From: Alphaproteobacteria bacterium | Lineage (GTDB): Bacteria > Pseudomonadota > Alphaproteobacteria > ATCC43930 > CGMCC-115725 | Assembly: GCA_030039775.1 (NCBI GenBank) | Contig: JASHUX010000232.1 | Location: 1 to 9,946 of the forward strand | Length of the DNA: 9,946 nt | Reading direction: 5' to 3' | Shown here: one piece after another, positions 1-7,371 of the stretch | How positions within the stretch are numbered: the stretch's first letter is position 1 | Layout of the letters: every line of letters starts with the position of its first letter | Made by a program: the position numbers and the translations under genes | The notes under the pieces: generated by a model | Seen by the model: only the letters and a program-made list of their open reading frames with translations | What the model was told of the DNA's origin: nothing | Databases searched by the model: none

Positions 1-875
1 AGTTCGTCGAAGCTGGCGAAAAACAGCATCTCATCATCGCCGAACAGGGTGTCGTAGCCGGTCGCGCGCTCGATGAGCACGGCCATGCCGTTGCCGGTCA
101 TCTGGGCCAGGCGGTCCGAAGAGTAGAGCGGCCAGTCCGCCCGGCGGCTGATATTGAGGCCGAGCGCCGCGCTTTCGAGCGCCGCCTGAAAATTGGCGCC
201 ACCGAGCCGGGCCCGGCCATGAAGCCCGGCGAGCAACGGCTTCACGCCCGGCAGCTCGTCCAGAAGCGCCGACATGAATTCGTCCATGTGCCAATCCGTG
301 CCGCAGACCCGCCGCAACGGTTGGCCGGGATTGCCGCAGGCATAGAACAGGTCGAACGGCAGCGCTCCCTTGAGATGATTTTCGCCGCGCTCGATCGAGG
401 GATCGACGGCGTTGGGCAGAAAGCCGACCCGCCGGCCGCCGGCGCGCAGTGCGCCTAATGCCGCGGGACCAGTCGACACGAGGGTCGCGTCGACCATGCC
501 GAGCTTGGCTTCGAGACGTGCGACGTTTTCCGGCTCGAACAGCGGATCGACATTCCACTGCATGACCCGGACGCCGAGCACGGCGTTACGGATTTCCATC
601 ACCGTCGCCGGATCGATCAAATCGGCATGACCGAGCAACAGCAGGTCAGGCCGGTGCGCCCGACAATATTCCAGCAATGCCCGATTGACCCCGTTCCGGC
701 CGAATTTGCTGTGGCCCATGATGGAACCGGCGCGGGCAACGTCGCGGTCCGAAAAATTCAGCACCAGGTGGCCATTGCGGATCAGCCCGTTGGACAGCTT
801 GATAGCGGTGTTGTGCTGGAAGCCGCCGCCTTTCGTGCCGATGGTGAAAGCGGCGGCGTGAACAATGACGGCCAT
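1..875 (-). CDS. CgeB-like glycosyltransferase (GT-B type), 3' end cut by window
   Basis: The minus-strand frame is open from an ATG at 875 to the window edge, giving 291 complete codons and no stop. The N-terminal ~110 residues look like the first Rossmann lobe of a GT-B enzyme: a glycine-rich GTKGGGFQHN near residues 14-22, then a strand with LLLLGHADLI near 78-87 and VMQWNVDPLF near 104-113. The C-terminal part carries LNISRRADWPLYSSDR near 240-255, then a GNGMAVL segment and TGYDTLFGDDEMLFF. This is the pattern of the CgeB/YkvP-like 'Glyco_trans_1_2' domain, where a nucleotide sugar is bound. Such enzymes transfer sugars to surface polymers or proteins; acceptor and sugar cannot be told here. 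No signal peptide or membrane helix is seen, so it is probably cytosolic. An ATG ten bases upstream is in another frame, so 875 is preferred, although no strong ribosome site precedes it. It is divergent from the exporter gene at 1045. Confidence 0.75.
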   Translation of the reverse strand, partial: MAVIVHAAAFTIGTKGGGFQHNTAIKLSNGLIRNGHLVLNFSDRDVARAGSIMGHSKFGRNGVNRALLEYCRAHRPDLLLLGHADLIDPATVMEIRNAVLGVRVMQWNVDPLFEPENVARLEAKLGMVDATLVSTGPAALGALRAGGRRVGFLPNAVDPSIERGENHLKGALPFDLFYACGNPGQPLRRVCGTDWHMDEFMSALLDELPGVKPLLAGLHGRARLGGANFQAALESAALGLNISRRADWPLYSSDRLAQMTGNGMAVLIERATGYDTLFGDDEMLFFASFDE

Positions 876-899
876 GCCCGATCATAGCCGATTCGCGGC

Positions 900-944
900 T
901 TGTCAGGTCCCATCTACTTAATCTAGTATTCCTATAGATATTAT
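900..944 (+). promoter_or_regulatory. candidate promoter/operator ahead of the TSUP exporter gene
   Basis: The 169-base divergent gap 876-1044 holds a conspicuous AT-rich patch in GC-rich surroundings. A possible sigma-70 promoter is TTGTCA at 900-905 and TAGTAT at 924-929, with an 18-base spacer. The -10 lies inside a short inverted repeat, ATCTA/TAGAT (921-925 and 935-939), which could be a regulator site. This would give a leader of roughly 110 bases before the GTG start at 1045. Other than this patch and the ribosome site GGGAGG at 1032-1037, I see nothing in the gap. The site is read by eye and is inference. Confidence 0.35.
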
Positions 945-1044
945 TTTTCGGAGTTCCGCAGCCGGCAAAAGCCCGCCTGGGACTCGCCAAAGTTCCTTCG
1001 CCCCTTTAAGAGCGAGAGGCGGCACGAAGGCGGGAGGAAGCGTC

Positions 1045-1827
1045 GTGGTGCACGGATACGGCCCGGCTTATATCGCGGCCGGGCTTGCCGTCGGCGTGCT
1101 GGTCGGCTTGACCGGGGTCGGCGGCGGTTCTCTGATGACGCCGTTGTTGGTGTTGCTTTTCGGCATTCACCCGGCGACCGCAGTCGGTACGGACCTGCTC
1201 TACGCGGCCGTGACAAAAACAGCCGGCACAGTCGTCCACGGCATCAACCACACGGTCGATTGGCGTATCGTGGCGCGGCTGGCGGTGGGGAGCATACCGA
1301 CGACGGCTGTGACCCTCCTGGCGCTCGAACATTTCTCACCCCACTCGCACTCCTCGCCGCTGATCTCGACCGTTCTCGGCATCGCGTTGATCCTAACCGC
1401 CGTATCGCTATTGCTGCGACGGCAAGTGATGCGGCTCGCATCGCGCCGCGGCGGGGCGGCGCGGCCAGGCAACCACACGGTGCCGCTGACCATCGCGACC
1501 GGCGCGGTGTTGGGCGTGCTCGTGTCGTTGTCATCGGTCGGCGCGGGCGCGTTAGGCATTACCGCGCTGATCTTTCTCTATCCCAAACTTCCGACGGCGC
1601 GGATCGTGGGCTCGGACATCGCTCATGCCGTCCCCCTGACCTTGGTCGCAGGCGCCGGTCACTGGCTGATGGGCACGGTGGATTTCGGCATGCTGGGCTG
1701 GCTGGTGTTGGGATCGCTCCCGGGCATTGTAATCGGCAGTTACTTATCGTCACGGGTACCCGACGCATGGCTGCGGGCCGTACTTGCCATCACGTTGTTG
1801 GTGGTGGGAGGAAAGTTGGCCCTCTAG
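1045..1827 (+). CDS. TauE/SafE (TSUP) family membrane transporter, probable sulfur-compound or organic-anion exporter
   Basis: This 260-residue protein is largely hydrophobic and built as two related halves, as TSUP carriers are. The first half has GLTGVGGGSLMTPLL (21-35) and ATAVGTDLLYAAVTK (44-58), followed by GTVVHGINHTVDWR. The second half repeats the layout with LVSLSSVGAGALGITAL (159-175) and ARIVGSDIAHAVPLTL (185-200), followed by GHWLMGTVDF. A basic loop (RRQVMRLASRRGG, ~125-137) separates the halves and should lie in the cytoplasm. About seven or eight membrane helices are expected. TSUP members move sulfite, sulfoacetate, thiosulfate or similar anions across the inner membrane; the substrate here is not readable. 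The GTG start at 1045 is supported by GGGAGG seven bases upstream; the next codon, 1048, is also GTG. The last four bases overlap the convergent regulator gene, whose family often controls sulfur or Fe-S functions, which fits a sulfur substrate (inference). Confidence 0.9.
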   Translation: MVHGYGPAYIAAGLAVGVLVGLTGVGGGSLMTPLLVLLFGIHPATAVGTDLLYAAVTKTAGTVVHGINHTVDWRIVARLAVGSIPTTAVTLLALEHFSPHSHSSPLISTVLGIALILTAVSLLLRRQVMRLASRRGGAARPGNHTVPLTIATGAVLGVLVSLSSVGAGALGITALIFLYPKLPTARIVGSDIAHAVPLTLVAGAGHWLMGTVDFGMLGWLVLGSLPGIVIGSYLSSRVPDAWLRAVLAITLLVVGGKLAL

Positions 1828-2261
1828 GCGGTGATGCTTTCCGCCTCGGGCATCGCGAGCATGTCGGCCAGATTGGTATTGTCGAGAATCCCTGCCATCG
1901 CGTCGCGCACCCGCTGCATCGTGCGGCGTACTTGGCAGGCCTTGAGATCGTCGCAATCGTCGCATGGACGATAGGCCGTCTTTGAGGCACAGCCGATCGG
2001 CGCAAGAGGACCGTCCAAAATACGGATGATGCGACCGACGGAAATCTCGGCTGGCGCGCGCGACAGAACATACCCGCCGCCGCGTCCCTTTCGGCTATGG
2101 ACGATGCCCGCACGCCGCAATTCCAACAGGATAGCGTCGAGAAATTTCTTCGGAATGTTCTGGTCTTGCGCGATTTCCAGAATGCCGATGGGGCCTGAAT
2201 CGGGTCGCGCCGCCAGATACAGCATTGCCTTCAAACCATATTTCGCTTTATTGGACAGCAT
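1824..2261 (-). CDS. Rrf2-family transcriptional regulator with four cysteines (possible Fe-S sensor)
   Basis: The 145-residue protein begins with LSNKAKYGLKAMLYLA (2-17), the classic Rrf2 opening, and continues through a winged helix-turn-helix with IPKKFLDAILLELRRAGIV (36-54) and the wing SRKGRGGGYVLSR (56-68). Cysteines sit at 91, 100, 103 and 109. The C-x5-C spacing at 103/109 matches IscR/RirA-type proteins, but the extra CxxC (100/103) makes four candidate ligands rather than three, so an Fe-S or thiol-redox sensor is likely but unproven. The C-terminal helix (MQRVRDAMAGILDNTNLADML) resembles the family's dimerisation region. An in-frame TAG three codons before the ATG fixes the start; no strong ribosome site is visible. 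It converges on the TSUP gene, sharing CTAG at the stops, and is divergent from the gene at 2367. A role in sensing sulfur or redox state and controlling the exporter is inferred from position. Confidence 0.9.
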   Translation of the reverse strand: MLSNKAKYGLKAMLYLAARPDSGPIGILEIAQDQNIPKKFLDAILLELRRAGIVHSRKGRGGGYVLSRAPAEISVGRIIRILDGPLAPIGCASKTAYRPCDDCDDLKACQVRRTMQRVRDAMAGILDNTNLADMLAMPEAESITA

Positions 2262-2366
2262 CGAAGCCTAGACCATTTAGTCGATCATACTACTATATTT
2301 GGCCGGTTCGCCTTGATTCGCAAGGGGATGGCCGCGCCGCTAACCTGACGTCATCGGCAACAGGAC
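2262..2366. promoter_or_regulatory. divergent promoter region between the Rrf2 gene and the DxD protein gene
   Basis: This 105-base gap separates two divergent starts. It contains an AT-rich stretch (about 2274-2300) with an imperfect inverted repeat, TAGT (2278-2281) and ACTA (2289-2292). Read on the minus strand, it holds TAGTAT (complement of 2287-2292), the same hexamer as the putative -10 at 924-929 before the exporter gene. Its position 26-31 bases before the Rrf2 start suits an autoregulated promoter. No convincing -35 was found on either strand. Inference only. Confidence 0.3.
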
Positions 2367-3125
2367 ATGTCGTTGCGCCGCATCGTTTCGATGCACTGGA
2401 ACAATATCGATCCGGCAGTGGTCGCTGGCCAACGCCGCGTATTTGAAAAGCTCGGCTACGACGTGGCGCAGATCGATGCAACGGGCACGGCGCACGGCGC
2501 CTGGATCGACAGCGTACTCGCGGCGGCGCAGCCCGGCGACGTGCTCCTGCTCGTCGACATCGACGCGTTTCCGCTGAATCGAGCGATCGTCGAGCAGGCC
2601 TTCGCGGCCGCCGAAGCCGGCAGGATTTTTGGCGTTGCGCAAACCGCAAACCATCTGCCCGATCGCGACTTCATCTATGCCGGACCCGCTTTCCTTTGTC
2701 TGTCGCGACGGTCCTGGGAGGCGATCGGCCGGCCCAGCGCCACGGTCGACGCGCTCAACGATGTCGGCATGCGGATCGGTCGAGAAGCGGTCGCGCACGG
2801 CGTGACGATGGACTTGCTCTATCCCAATTTCGTGGCGATCCCGCGGTGGCGGCTGGGCGGCAAAGGCGTTACGGGCTACGGCACCTTTTACGGCGAGGGT
2901 GGTGTCTTTCACCTATTTGAGGCGCGACGGACTAATCGCGCCGGCCTGCGCCAGATTTTCGATTACGTGGTTGAGCAGGTTGTCGCCGGCGAAGAAATCG
3001 ATTACGTCGCGCTTCACGACGAGGTCCATTCGGCCCGGTTCAAGCTCGGCGGGCTTGGTCTCTACTTCAAGCGTCGAACCGCCAAGACCGCCCGAAAAAC
3101 TATCAATCGCCGCGGCGCGCACTGA
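2367..3125 (+). CDS. uncharacterised protein with GT-A-like DxD motif (putative glycosyltransferase)
   Basis: I do not recognise a named family for this 252-residue soluble protein. A hydrophobic strand leads into LLLVDIDAFPLN (60-71), a DxD-type arrangement (D64, D66) like the nucleotide-sugar/metal site of GT-A glycosyltransferases. Further on, FIYAGPAFLCLSRRSWEAIG (102-121) resembles the acceptor-side strand of such enzymes, and a histidine in GGVFHLFE (178-185) sits where a third metal ligand is often found. Strand-helix alternation and the length also suit a single GT-A domain. The C-terminus is basic (FKRRTAKTARKTINRR), which might hold it to the membrane or to an acidic partner. The ATG at 2367 is preceded by CAGGAC, an acceptable but close ribosome site; an in-frame ATG at residue 9 (2391) is the alternative. 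It ends two bases from the convergent GT25 gene. No signal peptide is seen. The glycosyltransferase assignment is inference from motif and context. Confidence 0.6.
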   Translation: MSLRRIVSMHWNNIDPAVVAGQRRVFEKLGYDVAQIDATGTAHGAWIDSVLAAAQPGDVLLLVDIDAFPLNRAIVEQAFAAAEAGRIFGVAQTANHLPDRDFIYAGPAFLCLSRRSWEAIGRPSATVDALNDVGMRIGREAVAHGVTMDLLYPNFVAIPRWRLGGKGVTGYGTFYGEGGVFHLFEARRTNRAGLRQIFDYVVEQVVAGEEIDYVALHDEVHSARFKLGGLGLYFKRRTAKTARKTINRRGAH

Positions 3126-3127
3126 CG

Positions 3128-3916
3128 CTACTCGAAACCAACCCGTCCCCAGCGCAAGCCCGGTTCGGCACGCATGACGCGATACCGCGCAAACGCCGCC
3201 GCGAGTTGTCGAAGCGGACGCATCGTTTCGCGCACCAACCTGTTACGCAGCGTTTGTGACTTGACGCGGACCGGCTGTCCGCTGCGCATTTCCAGCTGCG
3301 GCGCCAACTTCCGCAAATGCTCCTCCTGCGCGACGATGCCGGGAACGGTCTGCAATACGGTCAGCCCGTTGCTGTCCAGATAGTATTGAGCGAACAGGAA
3401 CCAATCGGCCGGCACGGCCATGGTGCGGGTCACTTCGAGCAGCTTCGCAGCCGCCCGACGGTTGATGACATAGCCGGCCGCGCCCATATAGGCCGACCGA
3501 AGTCGGCCAAGCTGTCGTCCCGCAATGCGGCAAGCATCGCCGAAGTCGATCAGTACGCGCTCGCCGACGCTTTCAAGCTTGACGATGTCGAAAGCCACGT
3601 CGCCAGCGTCGATTGCCGCGAGCAGCGCGGCAAAGTCGCGCCCGATATGCACATCGTCTTCAAAAACGACGCCATGCGACGCAGGCGAGCGCAACAGCGC
3701 ACGCCATGCCTTGCGATGGCTCATGACCAAAGCGATCTCGTATCGCGTCAACTCGCGACTGTTACGTTCCGTCATCCGCCGGATAAAAGCGGGCGCCAGA
3801 TGCGTGGCATCGACCGCACGCACACGGCGAAAGGAGACGCCCGCCGCGGCCAAGCCGCGCTCCATCCAGCGTAACCGCTCGGTCTGCCGATCGAGGTTGA
3901 TGACGTAAACGTCCAC
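3128..3916 (-). CDS. glycosyltransferase family 25 protein (LPS-type glycosyltransferase)
   Basis: The 262-residue product starts with VYVINLDRQTERLRWM (3-18), the standard opening of GT25 enzymes. It has SHRKAW (66-71), then VVFEDDVHIG (83-92), whose EDD is the DxD-like metal and nucleotide-sugar site. GAAGYVINRRAAAKLL (145-160) and PADWFLF (169-175) follow, both family hallmarks. Known members add galactose or glucose to the lipooligosaccharide core (for example LgtB/LpsA-type enzymes) at the cytosolic face of the inner membrane. The donor and acceptor here are unknown. The C-terminal tail from ~200 is basic and rich in arginine, consistent with membrane contact. The start codon is GTG at 3916; an in-frame TAG four codons earlier, with no ATG between, forces it. 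The ribosome site is weak, suggesting low expression. It is divergent from the binding-protein gene at 4010. Confidence 0.88.
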   Translation of the reverse strand: MDVYVINLDRQTERLRWMERGLAAAGVSFRRVRAVDATHLAPAFIRRMTERNSRELTRYEIALVMSHRKAWRALLRSPASHGVVFEDDVHIGRDFAALLAAIDAGDVAFDIVKLESVGERVLIDFGDACRIAGRQLGRLRSAYMGAAGYVINRRAAAKLLEVTRTMAVPADWFLFAQYYLDSNGLTVLQTVPGIVAQEEHLRKLAPQLEMRSGQPVRVKSQTLRNRLVRETMRPLRQLAAAFARYRVMRAEPGLRWGRVGFE

Positions 3917-4009
3917 GCCGGCAATCTAATCCATGCTCGTCCGCTTGTCCGTTGACATGGTGGAACCTGCCGATCACCCTTGGCCCAACAATTGGTCCGG
4001 GAGGAACGA
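3917..4009 (+). promoter_or_regulatory. divergent gap with possible -35 box and strong ribosome site for the binding-protein gene
   Basis: The 93-base gap contains a perfect TTGACA at 3952-3957 on the plus strand. No good -10 lies at 16-18 bases downstream (the sequence there reads CACCCT), so only the -35 half is persuasive. GGGAGGAA at 3999-4006 is a strong Shine-Dalgarno sequence five bases from the ATG at 4010, and it decides that start over the upstream in-frame TTG at 3980. Confidence 0.35.
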
Positions 4010-5224
4010 ATGAGAAAATCGATCGCGACGATCGCGGCCCTGATTGGCGCGGCGCTGACGATGGCCGCGACGGGCCATGCGCGCGCAGACGACAAGGCGC
4101 TGACAATCGGGGTGCTGACCGATCTGTCGAGCTTCGCCGCCAGCAGCATGGGGCCGGGTTCCGTCATCGCGACTCAACTGGCGGTGAAAGATTTCGGCGG
4201 CATCGTGCTCGGCAAGCCGATCAAGGTGATCTCGGCCGACATGCAATCACGGCCCGACCTCGCGGTCACGCTGGCGCAGCATTGGTATGACGTCGACGGC
4301 GTCGATGTCATCGTCGACGTGCCGGCGTCCGCCGCCGCCATCACCATCCAGCGCATGGCTTATGAAAAGCACAAATTGCTTTTGGCGACGGTGGCCGCGA
4401 CGACCGAACTGACGGAAAAGGCCTGTACCCCGACCGGCGTGCATTGGGGCCTCGACACGCTCGGCACCGCCACGACCATGGTCACCGCGTTCAAGCAAGA
4501 CAACGTCAAGAGTTGGTTCCTGATCATGCCCGATTACGCCGTCGGCAAAGCGGTCGCTGGCGCAGCGACGGCCGCCATCGCCAAAACGGGCGGCAACGTC
4601 GTCCAGACCATTTTCTTTCCGCCCAACAGCGACGATTACACGAGCTATTTGTTGAAGGCGCAGCAATCGGGCGCCGACGTCATCGGCGTCGGGGCGATCG
4701 GCCGCGATCTCGTGACGTTGATCAAACAAGCCGGCGAATTCAATATCCTGCCGTCGTCGAAACAGCGCCTTGCCGCGTTCCTGATGAATCTCTCCGACGT
4801 GGACGCGGTCGGGTTGAAGGTGCTGCAAGGCATTTGGCTGGTGCAGGATTTTTATTGGGACAGCAACGACCAGACGCGGGCCTTTGCCAAGGAATTTCTC
4901 CCGATCCACCACAAGATGCCGAACTTCACCCAGGCTGCGAACTATTCCGGCGTGACGGCTTATCTGACGGCGGTGAAGGCGAGCGGCAGCGACGATCCTG
5001 AAAAAGTGGTGCCATGGATGAAGTCTCACTCGCTCGATCATTTCGGCAAGCCGACGACGCTACGCGCCGACGGCCGCGCTATGTTTCCGGTCGAGCTCTA
5101 TCAAGTGAAATCGCCAGCGGAATCGAAATATCCGTGGGATTATTTGAAGCTGGTGAAATCCATTCCGGCGAACCAAGTCTTTCCGCCGCTGTCAGAGAGC
5201 CAGTGCCCCTATCTCAAGAAGTAG
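4010..5224 (+). CDS. periplasmic ABC-transporter substrate-binding protein, branched-chain amino acid/aromatic acid type
   Basis: The 404-residue precursor has a Sec signal peptide: MRKS, a hydrophobic core to about residue 20, then GHARA with cleavage after A26. The mature protein opens with LTIGVLTDLSSFAASSMGPGS (31-51), the typical start of the Peripla_BP_6 (type I, LIVAT-like) fold, followed by NAD-like alternation of strands and helices such as GVDVIVDVPASAAAITIQ (97-114). The segment EKACTPTGVHWGLDT and the C-terminal MKSHSLDHFGKPTTLRADGRAMFPVELYQVKSP are common in members that bind aromatic acids or other organic acids rather than amino acids. It would capture its ligand in the periplasm and deliver it to an ABC permease, but no permease or ATPase gene lies in the window. 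The start at 4010 is fixed by the ribosome site and by the signal peptide. It heads a plus-strand run with the genes at 5203, 6442 and 7372, and its end overlaps the next start. Confidence 0.88.
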   Translation: MRKSIATIAALIGAALTMAATGHARADDKALTIGVLTDLSSFAASSMGPGSVIATQLAVKDFGGIVLGKPIKVISADMQSRPDLAVTLAQHWYDVDGVDVIVDVPASAAAITIQRMAYEKHKLLLATVAATTELTEKACTPTGVHWGLDTLGTATTMVTAFKQDNVKSWFLIMPDYAVGKAVAGAATAAIAKTGGNVVQTIFFPPNSDDYTSYLLKAQQSGADVIGVGAIGRDLVTLIKQAGEFNILPSSKQRLAAFLMNLSDVDAVGLKVLQGIWLVQDFYWDSNDQTRAFAKEFLPIHHKMPNFTQAANYSGVTAYLTAVKASGSDDPEKVVPWMKSHSLDHFGKPTTLRADGRAMFPVELYQVKSPAESKYPWDYLKLVKSIPANQVFPPLSESQCPYLKK

Positions 5225-6423
5225 TTGGGCCACGTATCGGCGCGGCGTCGCTCGGGAAGGTTGACGACTCGACGCTTCGCCGACTTGCCACACTGAAGAT
5301 TGCCATTGTCATCGCGTGCGGCCTTGGGCTCGCACTCTCGGCACCGCTCTGGATTGGACCGCGTAGCTATCCAACAGCCCCCCTTTGGTCGGGCCTGCCG
5401 CCTCTTAGCCATCCGTTCGACCAAATTCTTTATTCGATGATGCTTCTCATCGCTGTCGCCATTGTGGTGGCTACGCGACCGCAGTTCCTCATCGCCGCGT
5501 TTCTGGCAATCCTCGCGGTGTTTTGCGTGTTCGATCAGACCCGCTGGCAGCCTTGGCTCTTCCTTTATGTCGCGATGCTTATCGCCTTAGGCCTGTTCTC
5601 TTGGCGGCAACAAGACCGCTACGCTCAGCAGCGTGTGCTCAACGTCGCGCGATTAATCGTCGCCGCCACGTACTTCTTTGCCGGCGTACAAAAAATCAAC
5701 TGGAACTTCGTCGAAATCGATTTTCCCGCGCTCGTCGAACCGATAACGGAGGCCGTGCCGACACTCGTCAAGCCGCTCTATTACGCGGGCATGGCAGCAC
5801 CGCTCGTCGAAGCGGCATTCGGGCTCGGCTTGTTGACACGTCGCTTCCGCCGCGTTTCCTTGATCGCCGCCGTTAGCATGCACGCGTTGATTTTGGCGAT
5901 GCTCGGTCCCTTCGGTCAGAATTGGAATTTCGTCGTCTGGCCCTGGACGGCTGCAATGGCGGTGTTCGATATTTTGCTATTCGCCGGCCTCGACGATTTT
6001 TCGCGCCATGAAATCGTGCCAACAAGGCCGCTGTTTCTTCAGGGCGCGACTTTGCTGCTGTTCGGCATTTTACCAATTCTGAGTTTTGTCAATTTGTGGG
6101 ATTCTCTTTTGTCGTCGGCAATCTATTCGGGCAATCTCACGGAGGCGACTGTTTACGCATCCGACTCGGGCTATGGCGCACTTCCAGAGAGGTTACGCGG
6201 CCATTTTCAGCGCACCGCGCCTAACACATACGTCGCAAATATCCAGCGATGGACTATTGAGGAACTGCACGTGATTCCCTATCCAGAAACTCGGGTCTTT
6301 AAGGCGGTAGGGCGGCAGTTGTGCCGATTTGAGCGCGACCCCAATCAGCTGGTGCTGGTGGTGCGCGAGCAACGCCTTTTGTTTAGCGCCCCGGAAACGG
6401 GTTATCGGTGCGATCAATTGTAG
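5203..6423 (+). CDS. polytopic membrane protein, HTTM/vitamin K-dependent carboxylase-like or DoxX-like
   Basis: About 406 residues, with eight or nine likely membrane helices (roughly 31-50, 76-92, 95-111, 116-133, 148-163, 196-212, 218-236, 242-262, 281-298) and a soluble C-terminal tail of ~100 residues. The helix YFFAGVQKINWNF (157-169), with its Gly-x-x-Lys, and the QNWNFVVWPWTAAMAVFDILL segment near 239-259 resemble HTTM-type domains, the membrane part of vitamin K-dependent gamma-carboxylases. Bacterial members have no settled function, and a DoxX-like relative is the alternative. The tail (NTYVANIQRWTIEELHVIPYPETRVFKAVGRQLC, in two stretches) has no motif I recognise. The start is uncertain: GTG at 5203, with AGAGAG just upstream, overlaps the binding-protein gene by 22 bases. 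The first in-frame ATG (5434) would delete the first helix; GTG at 5134 is another option. The gene appears poorer in GC at third positions than its neighbours, hinting at separate ancestry. Confidence 0.7.
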   Translation: MPLSQEVVGPRIGAASLGKVDDSTLRRLATLKIAIVIACGLGLALSAPLWIGPRSYPTAPLWSGLPPLSHPFDQILYSMMLLIAVAIVVATRPQFLIAAFLAILAVFCVFDQTRWQPWLFLYVAMLIALGLFSWRQQDRYAQQRVLNVARLIVAATYFFAGVQKINWNFVEIDFPALVEPITEAVPTLVKPLYYAGMAAPLVEAAFGLGLLTRRFRRVSLIAAVSMHALILAMLGPFGQNWNFVVWPWTAAMAVFDILLFAGLDDFSRHEIVPTRPLFLQGATLLLFGILPILSFVNLWDSLLSSAIYSGNLTEATVYASDSGYGALPERLRGHFQRTAPNTYVANIQRWTIEELHVIPYPETRVFKAVGRQLCRFERDPNQLVLVVREQRLLFSAPETGYRCDQL

Positions 6424-6441
6424 TGACAGCGGAGGCAACGA

Positions 6442-7362
6442 ATGCCCAATTTCCAATTGGTGAGCTATCAGGCGGGCGACGGCGTGCGCGCGGGCGCGGT
6501 GGTCGAAGGCCGCGTCTTCGACCTGGCCAAGCTTACGGGCAACACGGCCGACGACACGGTCCGGGGCCTCTTGGCCGATTGGCCGCGCGGGCACGACCGC
6601 ATCACCGATGCGCTTACCCGCGGCACGCAACCCGCCAGCATGCCATTGAGCGAAGCGAAACTGTTGAGCCCCGTGCTCTATCCGTCGGCAATTTATTGCG
6701 CTGGGTCGAATTATCAGGACCATGCCAACGAGATGGCGGCGCGGTCGGGCCGCGGGCCGGAACCCGATCCGCACACGCTCGGTCTCAAACCGTGGCATTT
6801 CATCAAGGCAACGACAGCGGTGACGCATCCCGGCGCGACGGTGACCCTTCCCCGCGCTGCGAAGAACGTCGATTGGGAAGCCGAGCTCGCTGCGGTCATC
6901 GGCCGGACCGCGAAGGATGTGCCGGCGAGCCGCGCGCTCGACCATGTCGCCGGCTATCTCTGCGCCAACGATTTGTCGGCGCGCGATCTCGGGACGCGAG
7001 AGGGCTTGCCGCCGACCAACCCCTTCCGCTCCGACTGGACCGCGCATAAGAGCTTCGACGGTTCATGCCCGCTCGGGCCGTGGATCGTGCCGGCGGATCA
7101 GATCGGCGATCCGCAAAAGCTCGGCATCAAGCTCTGGGTCAACGACACGCTGAAGCAGGATTCGAACACCGCGCACATGATCTTCACGCTCGCCGAGCAG
7201 ATCGAGCATCTCTCGTCGCGGATCACGCTGCACCCCGGCGACATCGTGCTGACCGGGACGCCCGCCGGGGTCGGCGCAGGGCGCGGTGAATTCTTGAAAC
7301 CCGGAGACACGGTAACGATCTGGATCGAAAAGGTCGGCACGCTCATCAATACGATGGCATGA
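6442..7362 (+). CDS. fumarylacetoacetate hydrolase (FAH) family protein
   Basis: The 306-residue enzyme has the complete FAH fold signature. IYCAGSNYQDHANEM (84-98) is the family's NY..H region with the likely catalytic histidine H94. Metal ligands are visible as E146 and E148 in DWEAEL and D177 in CANDLSARD (174-182). LTGTPAGVG (270-278) near the C-terminus is the oxyanion-side motif. Family members hydrolyse or decarboxylate C-C bonds in ring-cleavage products, such as fumarylpyruvate, acylpyruvates or 2-oxo-hept-3-ene-1,7-dioate, using Mg or Mn in the cytosol. The ~80-residue N-terminal domain is present, as in fumarylacetoacetase-like and HpcE-like proteins. The exact substrate cannot be assigned. 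GGAGG at 6431-6435 lies six bases from the ATG, and only 18 bases separate it from the membrane-protein stop, so co-transcription is likely. The VOC gene follows after nine bases. Confidence 0.9.
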   Translation: MPNFQLVSYQAGDGVRAGAVVEGRVFDLAKLTGNTADDTVRGLLADWPRGHDRITDALTRGTQPASMPLSEAKLLSPVLYPSAIYCAGSNYQDHANEMAARSGRGPEPDPHTLGLKPWHFIKATTAVTHPGATVTLPRAAKNVDWEAELAAVIGRTAKDVPASRALDHVAGYLCANDLSARDLGTREGLPPTNPFRSDWTAHKSFDGSCPLGPWIVPADQIGDPQKLGIKLWVNDTLKQDSNTAHMIFTLAEQIEHLSSRITLHPGDIVLTGTPAGVGAGRGEFLKPGDTVTIWIEKVGTLINTMA

Positions 7363-7371
7363 GGCATTGCC

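Noticed and set aside
3980..4009. Upstream TTG start that lengthens the binding protein by ten residues
   Set aside because: ATG 4010 has a strong GGGAGGAA ribosome site and starts directly with a normal signal peptide.
4247..5041. Long minus-strand open frame of 264 codons opposite the binding-protein gene
   Set aside because: It is antisense to a clear signal-peptide-bearing family member, is rich in His/Arg as expected of a GC-rich shadow frame, and has no recognisable domain.
6193..7047. Minus-strand open frame of 284 codons opposite the membrane protein and FAH genes
   Set aside because: It spans two genes and a gap on the other strand, shows no domain, and matches the pattern of antisense frames in GC-rich DNA.
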